From Liquidambar formosana (lineage: Eukaryota > Streptophyta > Magnoliopsida > Saxifragales > Altingiaceae), in NCBI GenBank assembly GCA_039720395.1, contig CM077821.1:43770792-43834791 (forward strand): DNA of 64,000 nucleotides, given 5' to 3'. A program made the position numbers and the translations under genes. The notes beneath the pieces are model-generated. The model had not been told where the DNA came from. It searched no databases and saw only the letters and a program-made list of their open reading frames with translations. This document shows positions 24,900 to 42,990 of this stretch, one piece after another. How positions within the stretch are numbered: position 1 is the stretch's first letter; each line of letters opens with the position of its first letter.

Positions 24900-25961
24900 G
24901 GGGGGTGGGGTGGACAAGGCCTGAGGTATTATCCGGGTGTAAGACCCGGCGAGTCCCTGCTCTCAAGTAGGGCCACTGCTCACTTGAGTGGTGTAAAGAC
25001 TCTAGCACCTGAGTGGACTCAGGCATAAATGCTAGGCCAGCCCCAATTAGTTTGGTTAAGTCCTCGTTGAGTTGAATCTATAAATTCATTCTGATGGCAT
25101 GGTTCAACCTGGATATGTGGCAGCTGAACTGCTAACTAATGAACTGGTATCTTTTACTAGTTATTATTCTGTATGGGTTTGAAAAATTGCTTTTGGTGGT
25201 TCCGAAAAGCACAAGGGTTAGTTTGCAAGTGTAACCCACACAGGACTTAATATGCTAAATGTATCTTTTGGACCGACAATGGACTTTAAAGCCCTGGGTG
25301 AAGCCTAGATAGTGGAAAGAAATTAGGGCATGCTCTTCAGTTTTTTTTCCAACTTCAAGCCTCTTTTTTCTGTGTTCAATCCATTCGGGGCCAAGTTTGT
25401 GAGTGCTCACAAGGTGTCTCAGTCATTTCTGGTAATTGGATTATGATGTTACCTGAGAGTCCAATGCCAAACTCAAATGATTGTGACCACTTAAAATGAT
25501 ATTTTTAGTTAAGATTAAATCGTAGTACTTACTTCACTCTTTAGATCAGAATGCATCCATGTTCTTGTGAAGCTTTGTCAGCTGTGTGCAGTGAGTGGAT
25601 CATGAAATTTCAAAGAGCAGAACTGATCCAATATTTGTGAAAACTCAATCATTATCATCCAGATGAAATGCTACATCATTTTTATGCTTCTGATTATCAA
25701 GTCGCATAAGGTGGAACCCAGTGGATGATGTTCAGACCACCACATTCCGAGCTCTGAGATTTTCCTGTAAAAAGTTAATTTCCTCATGCCATATCCAGAG
25801 ACGAGTTCTCACTTGTATAAAAACCACTGTAAAAAACCCCTAGCATTATACATCATATTGAATTAAGGGTGCCACAACAGGATGATGTTTAGTACTGCTA
25901 TTGTTATTTAGGATTTTGAAGGATCATGCATAGGACTTCACCACTTCAGGAAGCTTGAGAC
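23243..25961. other. Convergent intergenic region
   Basis: This holds the 3' ends of the TDBD gene (+) and the WAT1 gene (-). It contains a G15 run at about 24223, a SINE-like fragment at 24650 and a (TA)n run at about 24871-24894. No further exons are visible. Confidence 0.5.
24650..24800 (+). mobile_element. Au-like SINE fragment, copy B
   Basis: It shares ggtaaaagtct, gctatcaagcgcaaat, gcggccact and a ctcac-rich tail with copy A at 19972, and their complement with copy C at 39078. No target duplication was resolved. Confidence 0.5.
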
Positions 25962-28197
25962 CTAGACAGTTAATTGATTTCTTTTATCATTTATATCTAT
26001 AGTTATGACTCCGCTGCTAGATACATCTACATTGGCGGCCTCGTGATTAGATTTCTTCTTGCCATCGTTTCCTGCATCCATTAAATGCTTAGCTGGTTCA
26101 ATTTCCTCGTCGATTGATGGGGATGCGGATTTGTAATCCTTGCTTTTACCCCAGACAACAAGATATAGGCCAGCAACAATGACAATAGCACCAATTACCC
26201 TGTAATCATTAGATGTTGTTTAGTTTCTTTAGTTATCTAGGTGTGTGATGGAGAAGAGAGCTTGATAGATACCTTCCAATGTACATTTGCTCGGCCAAAA
26301 TGAAGGACCCCATGATAGCAACAAAGATCATGCTTAGGGGGTTAAAAGCGGTCACAAAAACTGGGCCTCTGTCTTTCATTATTACTCCTTGTATGTAGTA
26401 AGCGAGCCCTGAACAGAATATGCCCTGCATACATACAGTTTCTTTTTATAAATTGCAGAAAAATAACTTTTTTATGGGCAAGGAATTTGATTTGTTATTT
26501 TAATAGATGAATTCTTTGGCTATGTTGGTGGAGAACTTGGGCTAGCAGATAAACATCTATCCTTACTAATTCAAGCTGGGGCTTGGATGGGCTTGTGGTA
26601 ATTTAGTGATTGTGGATGGGAGATTGAGTGATAAAGGAGAAGATAAAAATCGGGTTGGGGTTTAGGGCAAACATGTCAAAGCCAGCTTGCCTATTTTGAG
26701 GTTTTAACTACTTGATGGATCACAATCTCATATATCAATGCTTAGAAATAGTCAAAACACTTGCTGGTGGGTGATGTAATTTCAGAAAAATTACTACATT
26801 CTTTCTATTATGGGGTTTGGTTGTTAGAAAATCATGACATTGATGTTTTGATCTTTTTGTGAGAACAGCCTAAATATATTAGAACCTAAATACATTAGAA
26901 CTCATTAAGATGCTTGTTTTTCAATTGGTTGGAATTCTCTTACGCTATAAAGAGCTGCCAGGAATTTTTCATCCCAGTTTATTGACCAGACGGTTTTTTT
27001 ACCCCTTTCCATCACAAGTGCCACTATGGTGCCTTCAGCTGTGCCCAACAGGCATATCCAAGCTGTAAGGGATAGTTCAGCAGGGTATGTTTTTAGTGTG
27101 ATTGCCTGGAGTAACAAAACACAGGTAATTATGATTTGGGAGAACATCAACCTTTTATGTTGGAACTCTGGAAATATATGATGAGAAATCACTTACCTGC
27201 AGAATCATAAAACAAGCCCAGCTGAAGCAGCCAACTGTGATCATAAGGGAACCTTTAATTACATTTTGAAGATCAGTCCCATCTTTTTGGAGCTCATGGT
27301 TGCTTCTTCCTTTTGTCGTAATCAGCTCGATAACCGGGCCTTTTACCAATGTCATGAGCATGGCTCCTGCAACAGTTGCTACAGTCCCAATCACCTTAGC
27401 TTGGGTCCGCAGGCTCTTTACTTTTACCTTCTCAAGCCTAGGCAGGAACCAATGAAACGTTTTTAAGATGCACAAGAAGATGTTAGGCCTGTTTTAGGAA
27501 AACCAGGAACTGTGTTTTTTGTGTGTTCTTGCTCCAAGCCTTGATAAGTGTTTTTAAATTAAAAAAAAAAAAATTCCCTTAGAGCTTTTGCAGCTATCTT
27601 TTGGCTATGTGTATTTGGTACCTAAGAATACAAGCCATTACGAAGGTTATGGCAGGAAGAATGTTGCACATAGCAGCTGCAAAGGTTGCCGTAGTGTACT
27701 TCATCCCCATGTAATAAAAGTTCTGGTCAATAACTGGCCTGCCAAGAGAATATTTAAAAGATTGTCAGATGATTATTGCATGAGATATTGCCAGAAAAAA
27801 CTTGTTTTTAAATTCAGAAAATTACTCGAGTAAACCTAGTAGCACTAACTTGACGAAGATTGAGGAAGTCATCTTTGGCCGTATTTTCCTGTTGAAAAAT
27901 AAATATTTATGTTCAGTTTCTTCTACTTCACTCTTACTAGAATTAATGACAATGAGTGTGGTGATGGAGAGAGAGAGAGAGAGAGTTGTCCAGAATGGCT
28001 GCGAAAGGCGCAATGAAAATGGTGGCAACAGCATGGCGATAGACTACGAATACATAATTGCTCATTCCCTTGTTTAGCGCAATCTTAGATAAAATATCCA
28101 TCCCAGCGAGCCCAGATTGCAAGAAAATGACAGCAAGGAAAGGCTTCACCCTATTAAAGAGTCTGCTGGTAGACTCTCTTGATACTTGGATTTTCAT
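25962..28197 (-). CDS. WAT1-related (nodulin MtN21/EamA) transporter; first intron donor abnormal
   Basis: Minus-strand exons: 28197-27986 (3' edge inferred), 27888-27826, 27738-27622, 27437-27197, 27105-26944, 26424-26273, 26199-25962. They join to about 394 residues. The protein is a ten-helix plasma-membrane or tonoplast carrier of the drug/metabolite transporter superfamily. Visible family blocks are FNRVKPFLAVIFLQSGLAGM, YVFVVYRHAVAT, IRPKMTSS, QNFYYMGMKYTTATFAAAMC, LPAITFVMA, AYYIQGVIMKDRGPVFVTAF-type residues and GSFILAEQMYIGRVIGAIVI, followed by a hydrophilic tail of about 60 residues. All introns but the first are GT-AG. Where conservation and phase place the first donor (after GGACAA), the next bases are CT of a CT/GA microsatellite, and the next in-frame stop is a TAA. 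It may be a natural non-functional allele, an assembly error or a gene using a non-canonical donor. An in-frame ATG 78 bases upstream (28275) is less likely the start. Confidence 0.85.
27969..27985. repeat. (GA)n microsatellite at an exon-intron junction
   Basis: A run of GA units on the plus strand (CT on the coding strand) begins exactly where the first intron of the WAT1-type gene should start, replacing the expected GT. Confidence 0.75.
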
Positions 28198-29796
28198 CTT
28201 GTGCTGCCTCTCGCTTACCTCTCTGAACTTCAGCTTGATAATGAATAAGCTCCTAAGAATATCTAGTGGTAGCAATGTTTTTTGTTTATAAAGAAGGCTA
28301 ATACATTTATTACATTAAAGCTTTCTACACTTCTCAAATCTGGGGATTCCACCACTCATTAAACCTCAATTATTGCTTGAAAACGTATTTCACTAGACAT
28401 AAAAGATTATATGGCTCATTCACTAAAAAGTTCTGGAAAGTGCCTTCATTTTATTATTAGTGCAATTGGGGATCTCTTTCTCGGTGGAGTTCTTTTTTTA
28501 ACTATCTCAAAAGTATTTTTAGAGTATTATGAGTAGGTTGTATGGCCCTTGTATATTCTTTCAGGGCTGAAGACCACAATTAAGATATTCCAATACAATT
28601 ACTTATTTTTCCCAATCTCAGATGTGCAGGGTCGGTGCAGCCAGCTCTTTTGCATGTACAGCTGTTGTTGGAGCCCAGAGTCGAGTCCAAGCCTGGAGTC
28701 CTTGGTAAGTTTTTGCACGGGATGAAAATTACTGGCTGTAGATTAAAGACAATGAAAAGGTTTTGCTTCTTGTTTTCAATCCAATCGATGATTTGAAGGT
28801 GACATTTCCATGTATATTGACACAGATTCCCACCCATATTTTACTTTTAGTTTTTGGTTATTCTACTTTGGTTTTAGATCATGGTCAAAGCTATTGTGAG
28901 CACCCAGAATCCCATTATTGCAATACTTTTAGAGTTTAGAATTTCACAGTTTGTTGTCTTGTGCTTTTTAAATAATGCACTCGGCCCACCACCTTCAAAT
29001 TTGCAACCCCCCCCAATCTCTTATTTTACGTCTACTTCTAGAATGTGGGTTTCTAAGGCGCTTGAACTTGAAAAAGAAAAATGTTGTATTTGATTATTAG
29101 TTGAGTGTCATTTAGACCACAAGGTGGCTGTGCTGCCTCCTTGCTTGCCATATGTAGGCACCTTATTTGACATGAGCATAGAGAAGGGCATGCCCTAATT
29201 GAGCATAGCAGGGTAAGATCAGCAGCCCGAGTACGTACTGTTGGCAGCAACTAAAAATACATGTGTTTTAGAGCAATGGAATTCTCCACCATCTCATGCA
29301 TTAGATTGTGAATTGTAGGATACTGATGCGTTGGATTTAACTGATTGTCTGTCCCAACCAGCGGCACTTGCAAATTTGTTTTTCCACCAGCAAAAGAACG
29401 AGGGATTTATATTCCAATGTTCTGTAACTTGGTGCATTTGATCATCAAATATGGTTTTCCCAGGTTTTATTGGTTTTTTGTCGAACTCCTAGGATTTATC
29501 ATTATACAAGAGTCACACTAGGGTCTCCCCCCCCAACCCCAGCACGCGCACACACACACACACAAAAATCCCAGAAAAAAAGGTTGGTGTATATATATAT
29601 ATATACATGAATAATTATAGGGTCAGAATCACGTGGATACAATTATTGTAGCCAAGCTTCACTCAAACAAATAAGTTTGTGCCAAACACAGCCCACCGGT
29701 GCATATATGTAAATATATTACGTAGTTTCACACTTGCAAATATCAGGTACGGATGCAACATGCAAATAGAAGCAATGCTAGATATGGCTGAACACT

Positions 29797-30015
29797 ATCA
29801 GATTTCATTTTCACTGACTGGCACTTACTCCTTTCCTTTCTTTTCCTTTTTTGGATAAGTACTTTCTCCTTTCCTTTCCTTCATTTTTAGAACAGAAGTG
29901 AAATTATTGGCAGTGCTATACCTGATGTGCCAGGACACTATTAGATTTCATTTTCAGTTTGACTGGCACTTTCTCCTTTCCTTCCCTTCATTTTTAGAAC
30001 ATAAGTGAAATTATT
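29797..30015. repeat. Imperfect direct duplication (~110 bp)
   Basis: Both copies contain agatttcattttca, actggcact, ctcctttcctt and catttttagaaca followed by agtgaaattatt. The first copy carries an additional pyrimidine-rich stretch. Confidence 0.7.
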
Positions 30016-30717
30016 GTGCCATCATTTTCAAGAATGGGCCTGCAACATTACTACATTGGTGAAGCTTGGGAGCCTCTGCAAAAGCATAAAGTTATGATAA
30101 ATATCTCCAAAATACCTTACCCATTGAGCTGGTAAAACGAGTTAGTCATGGACCATCTTATGTTAACTCATCGAGTCAAGGACTATTGTATCAAAAAAAA
30201 AAAAAGAAAAAAAAAAAAAGGGTAAAGCGAGTTAGTCAACAAAGCAATCAGTTCAGGACAAAGTTTTAGTGTATGACAAGAAGGATTTTCTCCTTTTTCA
30301 TGGTGGAGACGGGGTTCTCTGTCATTAATAATAATTCTATACTCCTCTAAAAGCTAAAGGCATTGTAGACGTACACGGAATGGAAGCAATTCATTTTAGG
30401 GATACTCCTTTCGAAAAAGAATTCTTTTCTGAAAAGCTTATGACATTATTTTTTGAGACATTGGCGATAATGGATTAAATAAAATATTGGCGATTAGTTA
30501 AGCAAGAGTTTTTCTAACTCAATTAGTCAATGTTGGTGAAACTCGTAAGCAATTAATCACATTTTTTATAATAAAAATATATATATTTTGTTTACCCATA
30601 ATATTACTAAGGACACTTTTTTTTTTGTTTTTAAGGGCATCCTATGTAATTAATTTGGTTTTTTAGCGTAGTTACTTTTCATTCTTTATTATTATTTTTT
30701 TTAAATCACATGCTGAA

Positions 30718-31058
30718 GGAAAATTACTTTTCAGTGACCATTTTTCAACTTAATACCAAACAAAGGATATTTTTTGTCAACTTGCTACAAATTGACTATA
30801 TATGTACTTCAAAATGACTACTAATTTCTTTTTTTGGTATCAAATTGAGAAATGATTAGCAAACAATAATTTTCCCAATTTTTGGCCAAATTACTTTTTA
30901 GTGATTACTTTCTAACTTATTTCCAAACAAAGGGTATTGTTAGCCAACTTACTACAAATTGACCGTATACGTGCTTCAAATTGATTACTAATTTCTATTT
31001 TTTGTATTAAGTTGAGAAGTAGTCATCAAAAGATAATTTCTCCAACTTTTTTTGAGCC
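30718..31058. repeat. Imperfect tandem duplication (~170 bp x 2)
   Basis: Units 30718-30888 and 30889-31058 align throughout (aaattacttttcagtga / aaattactttttagtga; ctacaaattgac in both; actaatttct in both), roughly 80 percent identical by eye. Non-coding. Confidence 0.75.
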
Positions 31059-31499
31059 GTTATGTTCATTGCTCTTTTTAACATGGTGCAGGTAAGTTGT
31101 CATGCATTCTATAATTTACATCATTGGCTTTCGAGACACCTTCAATACCTATACTTGTTTTGGTATATATCAATATGTCACAACTATGATTGTGAGATGG
31201 GTTATATTCTAAAGTCTTAATTTTTTCCACCAAATATCATAACGTGTCAACTTATTCATTTTCTCACAAGTTTCCACTATTAAATTAATGGTTTTTCAAA
31301 ATTTAGGAGTATGATTAAATTTTGGGTGATACATTATGCTAACATCTTATGGAAGATTATTTTGATTTAATTATTTACTTTATTTACTTTATATCTTTTA
31401 GATTTAATTGACATATTACATTAATAAATACAATTTACTATTTTAGGGAATAAATATTCTGTTAAAATTATAATTTTTAAATAATATTATTTTTATAAA

Positions 31500-31792
31500 T
31501 AAATTCGAGCATCTCAGATCCGTCGAAGATGGAAGAGATGGAAGAGGAGAGAGAGAGAGAGAGAGAGATGGAGATGGAGTAAGATGAGACGAAGGGAGAG
31601 ATAAAATGATAGACCTCCAACGAAGATTGAGGATATGGAAGAGAAGAGAGAGAGAGAAATGGAGGAAGATGAGAGAAAGACAGTGACATAGAATCAGATC
31701 CGGCCAGAATCATATTCAGTGAAGATGGAGCTTAGATCTGGCGAAGATGGACAAAATAGAAGAGGAGAGAGAGATATAGAGAAGGTGGTGGA

Positions 31793-31834
<42 letters not shown>

Positions 31835-31870
31835 CTTACGGTGAGGATGGAGTGAAAAGCAAGAGAGAAA
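31500..31870. repeat. GA-rich purine tract
   Basis: Several (GA)n runs separated by gatgga-type sequence, almost purely purine on the plus strand. The phrase agatccg(t/g)..gaagatgga recurs about every 100-120 bases, suggesting decayed tandem units. Non-coding. Confidence 0.7.
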
Positions 31871-32123
31871 AATAAATAAAAAAAAGAAGTGAGGGAAATC
31901 ATAAATTTTTTAAATTTCCTGCTCTAACCCTTGTTATTTCAATAATTACTTTCAACACAAAACCTTATAAAAAAAAGAAGAGGTTATTTTTGAAAAGATG
32001 GAATTTAATCAATGACAAGTCAATGCAATGATACTCTTTTTTGAAACTCCATATTTTGTCAAATATGGCTTATCTTTGTGGGACAGAGAGTAGGCTTAAT
32101 AAATAAGAGAAAGAAATTGTGTC

Positions 32124-32335
32124 CGGATATTACAACTCCTTCAAGTGATCTTCCCACCGCATTAATTTTAATTTTTTAGAGTTTTAGAAAAATATAAAAG
32201 GTTTTTATGAACAGTGGCCGCATAAACATCATTTTGAATAATTTTGCAAAATATTTTTTTCACAAAATATATAGTTTAAATTGACTTTTTGGCCAAAAAG
32301 AAATAGGAACTATAAATGATAAAAACGTCTACCCT
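32124..32335 (+). mobile_element. Half copy of the Mutator-like foldback MITE
   Basis: It matches the left arm and centre of the 398-bp family (ggatattacaac at the end, aggtttttatgaa, catcattttgaataattt, gactttttggcc) but lacks the right arm. No target duplication can be recognised. Confidence 0.55.
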
Positions 32336-32480
32336 TTTGTCATCACCTATCTTTATGGTACGGAGGGAGTATAAAACACAATTATTCTTTTTTTGTTTTT
32401 TTCCTTCTATGTTGTATGTCTTAAATATATATATATATATATAATATATATAAAATTTTAAAAAAAAACACTTTAAATAA

Positions 32481-32712
32481 AAGTGGTGTTAGTAATGCCG
32501 CTTTTATTACACTGAAAGCGGTATTAACGCCTCTTTTAACATACCTGAAAAGCAGTGTTAGTAACACTGCTTTTATTGAACAGAAAGCAGTGTTACTCTG
32601 CTTTTAATATACTTAAAGCGGTTTTACTAACATTGCTTTCCGTGTAATCAAAGCAGCTGTTAATAAAACCGCTTTCATTGTAATAAAAGCGGTGTTACTA
32701 ACACCGCTTTTA
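32481..32712. repeat. Array of seven short hairpins (AAAGCGGTGTTA-type)
   Basis: About every 35 bases a short palindrome recurs, of the form AAAGCGGTGTTA..TAACACCGCTTTT. Several units have paired changes that keep the stem (GCGG/CCGC in some, GCAG/CTGC in others). The array is preceded by CACTTTAAATAAAAG. Such arrays resemble subterminal repeats of CACTA (En/Spm) transposons; no transposase or second end is seen, so this is probably a fragment. Confidence 0.6.
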
Positions 32713-34563
32713 GTTCAAGGATTCTTTTTTTTTTTTTTTTTTTTCTAAAGATATGAACATAGAAGAAAAAATGCAAAAACAAAAACAAAAAAAAATGAAA
32801 AAAAACGAACAACTGTGTTTTATATTTAGCACTTACCTGTAATTATTTTCCTGTTGCATGATCAATCTAAAATTCCCCCCTACTTCCTATACTTATAGAT
32901 CACTCAGTCCACTTTGCAAAATCATGGTTTTTACAAATAAATTAATTAATTCAATGCTTTCACCCACTTTGCAAAATCATAGTTTGAAACATTTTTTTTT
33001 TGTCACATGTCGCAAGGCTATTGAGCCACATGGCGAAAGCTGATTGCATACAATTTATATATATATATATATAAAACAGCCGTCAGGCACTTCCATCTTT
33101 CATTTTTAGTACGTACCGACAACCAACCATTCCGCCACTATTGTCAATACATCACTAAGCTTGAGTTGTGGGCGCAAATGCAAAAACCAGTCAGCAAGAA
33201 TAGCTCCAACCAACTTTACCAATTTGAGCTAGTAAGGCTAGAGAGGTGGGTGATGATCTTATAAAGGCATAGTGGCCTAGTAATTCATGTATGAAAACAA
33301 GATTCGCTTAATCCCATTTCTTAGTGTAGAGAGGTGCAATTGTAGACCCACCCTTATTTGGGAGGCCAATACTAGGACGGTCCTTTTCATCTTTTTATTT
33401 GGGAGATCAATGTTGGTACTTTTCATCCAAGGCAAAATGGTAATAAGATGGTCTGTATTCTGTAACTACCCTGAAGGGTGCCATCAAAAGTCATTAAAAA
33501 TGTTCGGCAATCGGTGATCCAAATTATGTATTGGATGAGGATCTTGGTTCCATTGTCTAGGGCAATGCTGAAAGTCCCAAACTACCATATTTGAAGGTAC
33601 AGGCTCGAGTCTTGCGAGTAGTCAGTTGAAAGGGAAAAAAAACACGCACACAAATTTTAAGACCATACCTTGCTCAGTCATCCTAGGACCAATGTTAATA
33701 GCCTTTTTAAGACAGACTTGTTTCCAATTTGTTAACTGGGATTCAAGAACTCAACCCAATATATGTAGGGGAAAACCATTCACGTATCCATCAGCAGTTT
33801 TTTCTCTTTCTAATTAGCGATTTTTTTTATTATTATTATAAACGATTAGAGGTATCCCACAACACTTCGGGTCATGGCTTGGGTATATCCCGGGCTGGAA
33901 AATTTCTCTCTCCACTGTGGGATGGGAGCTTGACAATATGAATTAATTCCGCATTGTAGAATTTCTCTCTCCACTGTGGGATGGGGCTTGACAATATGAA
34001 TTAATTCCCCATTGTAGAACCAACTTACAATATCCAACTTTGCTACATCGCAAGCTTTAGCACACATACATGAAGTCCACCTGCAGAGCTAGTGCTGCTT
34101 TTAGCAGAAGTTTTATACAAAGCATTGGCTATGCAAAAGCTATCTTGGTCTCAACTGCAAGTGAACAGCAGACCTTAAAGGCAAAAATCAATGCTACATT
34201 TTATATAGAAAGATGTGTTTCCATGAAATATTAGTACAGCATCCGAAGAAGTTCAAATGAGAATTAAAAAAAAAAAAAACAGAGGCTGGTTCTACTCACC
34301 TTTCTACATAAACGAAGGCAAATAGAATAAGGGTTATGTAGTCTCAAGCTAAAGAAAATAAAATTTAAGAAAAAAATGAAAAAGCTGACATATAATTAAT
34401 TACTCAAAATAAGGAGGAACTGCCATTCACACACAAATGAGCAGCAGTAGACAAATAATGATAGGAGAACGATACAAGCACCATATTTTTATAACAAGAT
34501 TCTTTTTCCCTCCAAATGGTTGCCCTGGGTTTATACCGTTCTGAGCCCATCTTCAAGATTTGC
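32713..34563. other. Gene-free DNA and probable 3' UTR of the RABE1 gene
   Basis: No exon is visible before the stop codon of the minus-strand RAB gene at 34564. A (TA)n run lies at about 33056-33073. The last few hundred bases are likely the RAB 3' UTR. Confidence 0.45.
33901..34017. repeat. Tandem duplication, 59 bp x 2
   Basis: Units 33901-33959 and 33960-34017 both read aatttctctctccactgtgg onward to cattgtag and differ at only a few positions, so the event is fairly recent. Confidence 0.85.
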
Positions 34564-40033
<5,470 letters not shown>

Positions 40034-40333
40034 GGAAATGTACCCGAAGAAGAAAAATCAAAAACCCTAGAAAAAAAACAGATGCTTCCTTCTTCTCTGA
40101 TAAAAAATAAAAAATAAGCAATAAACAACCAACAATTGGTCAATATATATGAAAAATTAAATGTTATAAAAAAAAATATTTAATAATTGGAGGAAAAGGA
40201 AGAAATACCAGATCAGGAAGGAAGAAAAATGGAGAGAAAAAGAGAGGAGAGAGAAAGAGAGATCCAATAAAAAGGAGAGGAGGAAAAAGAGGAGCGAAGC
40301 GTCTCTGGTACACCCGTCGGCCGTTGAAACTTT

Positions 40334-40370
<37 letters not shown>

Positions 40371-40400
40371 ACAGAAGAGAGAGAAGAGACTTCATTTGCA
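40034..40400 (-). promoter_or_regulatory. 5' leader and promoter-proximal region of RABE1
   Basis: An AAACCCTA telo-box-like sequence (plus-strand reading) lies at 40062-40069, within 40 bases of the ATG. A (GA)n run at about 40338-40366 gives a CT-rich leader on the coding strand. The transcription start is not determined. Confidence 0.45.
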
Positions 40401-41329
40401 AGATACTCTTTATAGCTTACCAAGAGCCACCTTCCCAACCGTAGGATTATGATTGTATCCAGATTCGTGTCAATCGTGTCGCACGCTAATTTTACTCGCC
40501 GGAATCCCAAACGACATCGTTTTAAATGCTTTGAGTTTTGTGAGTGGTTTTTAACTTGGCAATGTCAGTTCTCCTATGTGGCCGGAGATGGGAAAAGCAA
40601 GAATGCAGGTCACGGTTGCGTTTCTGTTCACGTATCCAAAGAGACAGCGAGGACACAGCAAGTTCAAACTGTAGCAGTTAGGATACGTTTAAATTTAAAT
40701 TTAAAATGGATTGTTGATTAGTATAACATTATGAACTGTAAGCCAGATTAACAAATATCTGTTTTAATCACAATGTCGTAAGTCATAACCGTCCATCGTT
40801 TCCCACGCCGTTGGTCCAATTTGGTTTAACTAACGAAGCAATAATTCATGAAACTTACACCTCAAATTGCATAAAGTTCTATTTTCAACTTCTAAGTTCC
40901 TCCTTGGACCAATCACCTATAGTTTATTATGAACAGTAATTGACAAAAAATGGATGACAAACTTACTTGTATTTTGTAAGCACATAATCTTGAAGGTCTA
41001 GTGTGCCAACCTAGTTGAGATGCTGATTTTCTCTGTGATATTTCATGCTCTTTTTCTTTAAAATAAAATAATAAAAAAAAAGCATCAAAGTTCAATATAT
41101 TGGTACTTGCATAACAAATAAGGTCACCAAATATTGTCCAGAAGGCCTTAGAAAGCACTAATCCACCGTTGTAGTTGTCCGAAAAGATGTTTTTCAAGTG
41201 AATATTTTCTATAAATAGATCAATTTTGGAGGCTAAAAATCCAATTTCATACAAAACTAATTGTCTCCAATGCAAAACCAAGCTTATATTTTTTAATAAT
41301 AAAACCAAGTTTATTACTATTGTTTGTTT

Positions 41330-41592
41330 ATACTACTATACTACTATATAAAGCCGATTCCCTTTATGGTTGGACTGTACTTGAAAATATTAAAATACCC
41401 TTATAAGTTAATAAAGTTAAAAGATGATTTGATAATTTTATCAACTTTAAAAAATCCACCACAATCTGTTTCTCCTTAATTCTCTCCCCCCACATATATG
41501 CAGTTTAAAAAACTTAGAAACTGACATAATAATTTCATTGATAGAATAAAAACTTGAAAAAATATGTTGCATATGGATCGCTCGATTACTAG
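41330..41592 (+). mobile_element. Possible small Helitron-like fragment
   Basis: It starts with tactactatataaagccg-like sequence resembling the 5' terminus of the two better Helitrons, and ends with a small hairpin (ATCG-CT-CGAT) and CTAG followed by T. The 5' TC is missing. Confidence 0.3.
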
Positions 41593-42739
41593 TCTATTTT
41601 AAAATATTACATTCCAAGACAAACTGTGGTTAGCTAGTTTGTTTAAGATTGATCCTTTGCTAAATGGGTCGGTTAAGGCTGCAAATTATTTACATGGCCC
41701 AATCTAAACTGCCACGTACCCAATGCATCGCCAGCTATACACAAAAGGAAGCAGGAACAAAACGCTGTTTTTGCCGAATGTCATGCTGGTCTGGTAGCTA
41801 TGAAGTAGGAACACCGACAAATGACACGATTATGATACGATACGAATATTTTAACATGATAATTTTTAAAAATATTAAGACATAATACGGTGGGATATGA
41901 TAATAAATAAATAAATATATATATTTATAATTATTTATGCAATTTTTAAAATTTAAAAAAATATATATATATTACGCCCCATCATAAGAGGCATGCACCT
42001 TATGATACAAAAACCATTCTTTTTTTAGACAAAAATGCCGTGTCCCTAAAATTTTTTATAATAAAAAATTTTTTCAGCTTTTGCACAAGCACCCATCAAT
42101 TGTTTATATTAACTAAAATTACCCTTTTTAAAACAATTTAAATTTCTATTTTTTACCCCGCCGTGTCCATTCCGTGTCCCTGCCGTGTCCGAAATTAATC
42201 TATTTTTTTTATTTAATCGACAATAACAAGAAGTGTCCGAAACGTATCGGAGGCATGTCCGTGTCCGACACTTATCGAACACAACCACAGTACTTTCCTA
42301 GCTGTGTCCGTGCTTCCTAGTCTGGCATTAGAGGTGTATTATTATGATTGCAGTGTGTTAATTTAGTGACCAAGAAGGAGAAAATCCCTTGCAATTGATA
42401 AATTCCTTTTTTCCTTTTTCTCTTTTTGCCTTTTAATTTATTAAGAATGTCAAAATATCTTATTGATGAACAAATAGAGATGATCTGTCTCCTTAGTCTG
42501 TTTTCTTTCATGTCTTATCCATGTAAGTGGGTTTATTAGCATAGAAAGAACTACTATTATCATGCTGATGGAGCTTAAATTATTTGTTGGATGGCTGAGA
42601 TTAAAATAATCAAAAAAAAAAAAAAATTATAAAATGATCTCAATGGCAATTTATTAATCTTTTAATCTTGGACATCTAAAATCCTATTTTAAAACCGAGC
42701 TGAGCTCAACATGATGCTGAGTTTTTATCTCGATCCCTA

Positions 42740-42990
42740 ATAAGAGAATTGAATTCAGTGCTAAGTTGATAAAACTCAGCACTATGCCAAACTAATCCAA
42801 ACCCTTGAATGAGAAATTGGATGGTTTGGATTAAAAGTTGAAAAAATAACCCAATAAAGTCAGTCATTTTAGTTATTTCAATAGCACATTTTTAATTTTT
42901 AATTCAAATCATCCAATCTCTCATTTAAAGATATAGATCAACTTGACATAATACTGAGTTTTATCAACTCAGCCTTATTAAGACGGTGGG
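42740..42990. mobile_element. Foldback element with ~90-bp arms
   Basis: The left arm (ctaagttgataaaactcagc ... gagaaattggatggtttgga) is the near-complement of the right arm (ccaatctctcattt ... gagttttatcaactcagcc), with a loop of about 60 bases. It is non-coding and resembles a MITE, but the target duplication was not resolved. Confidence 0.65.

Larger units (their letters stand above)
28276..32123. other. Gene-free region with local duplications and purine tracts
   Basis: No coding exon is visible. It contains a C-run and (CA)n at about 29527-29563, a duplicated segment at 29797-30015, an A-rich run at about 30190-30220, a direct duplication at 30718-31058 and GA-rich DNA at 31500-31870. 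The upstream part (28200-28700) probably includes the promoter of the WAT1-type gene. Confidence 0.45.

Noticed and set aside
29500..32720. CRISPR-like spaced repeats
   Set aside because: The repeats vary, spacing is small and the genome is a plant; the array at 32481 fits transposon subterminal repeats.
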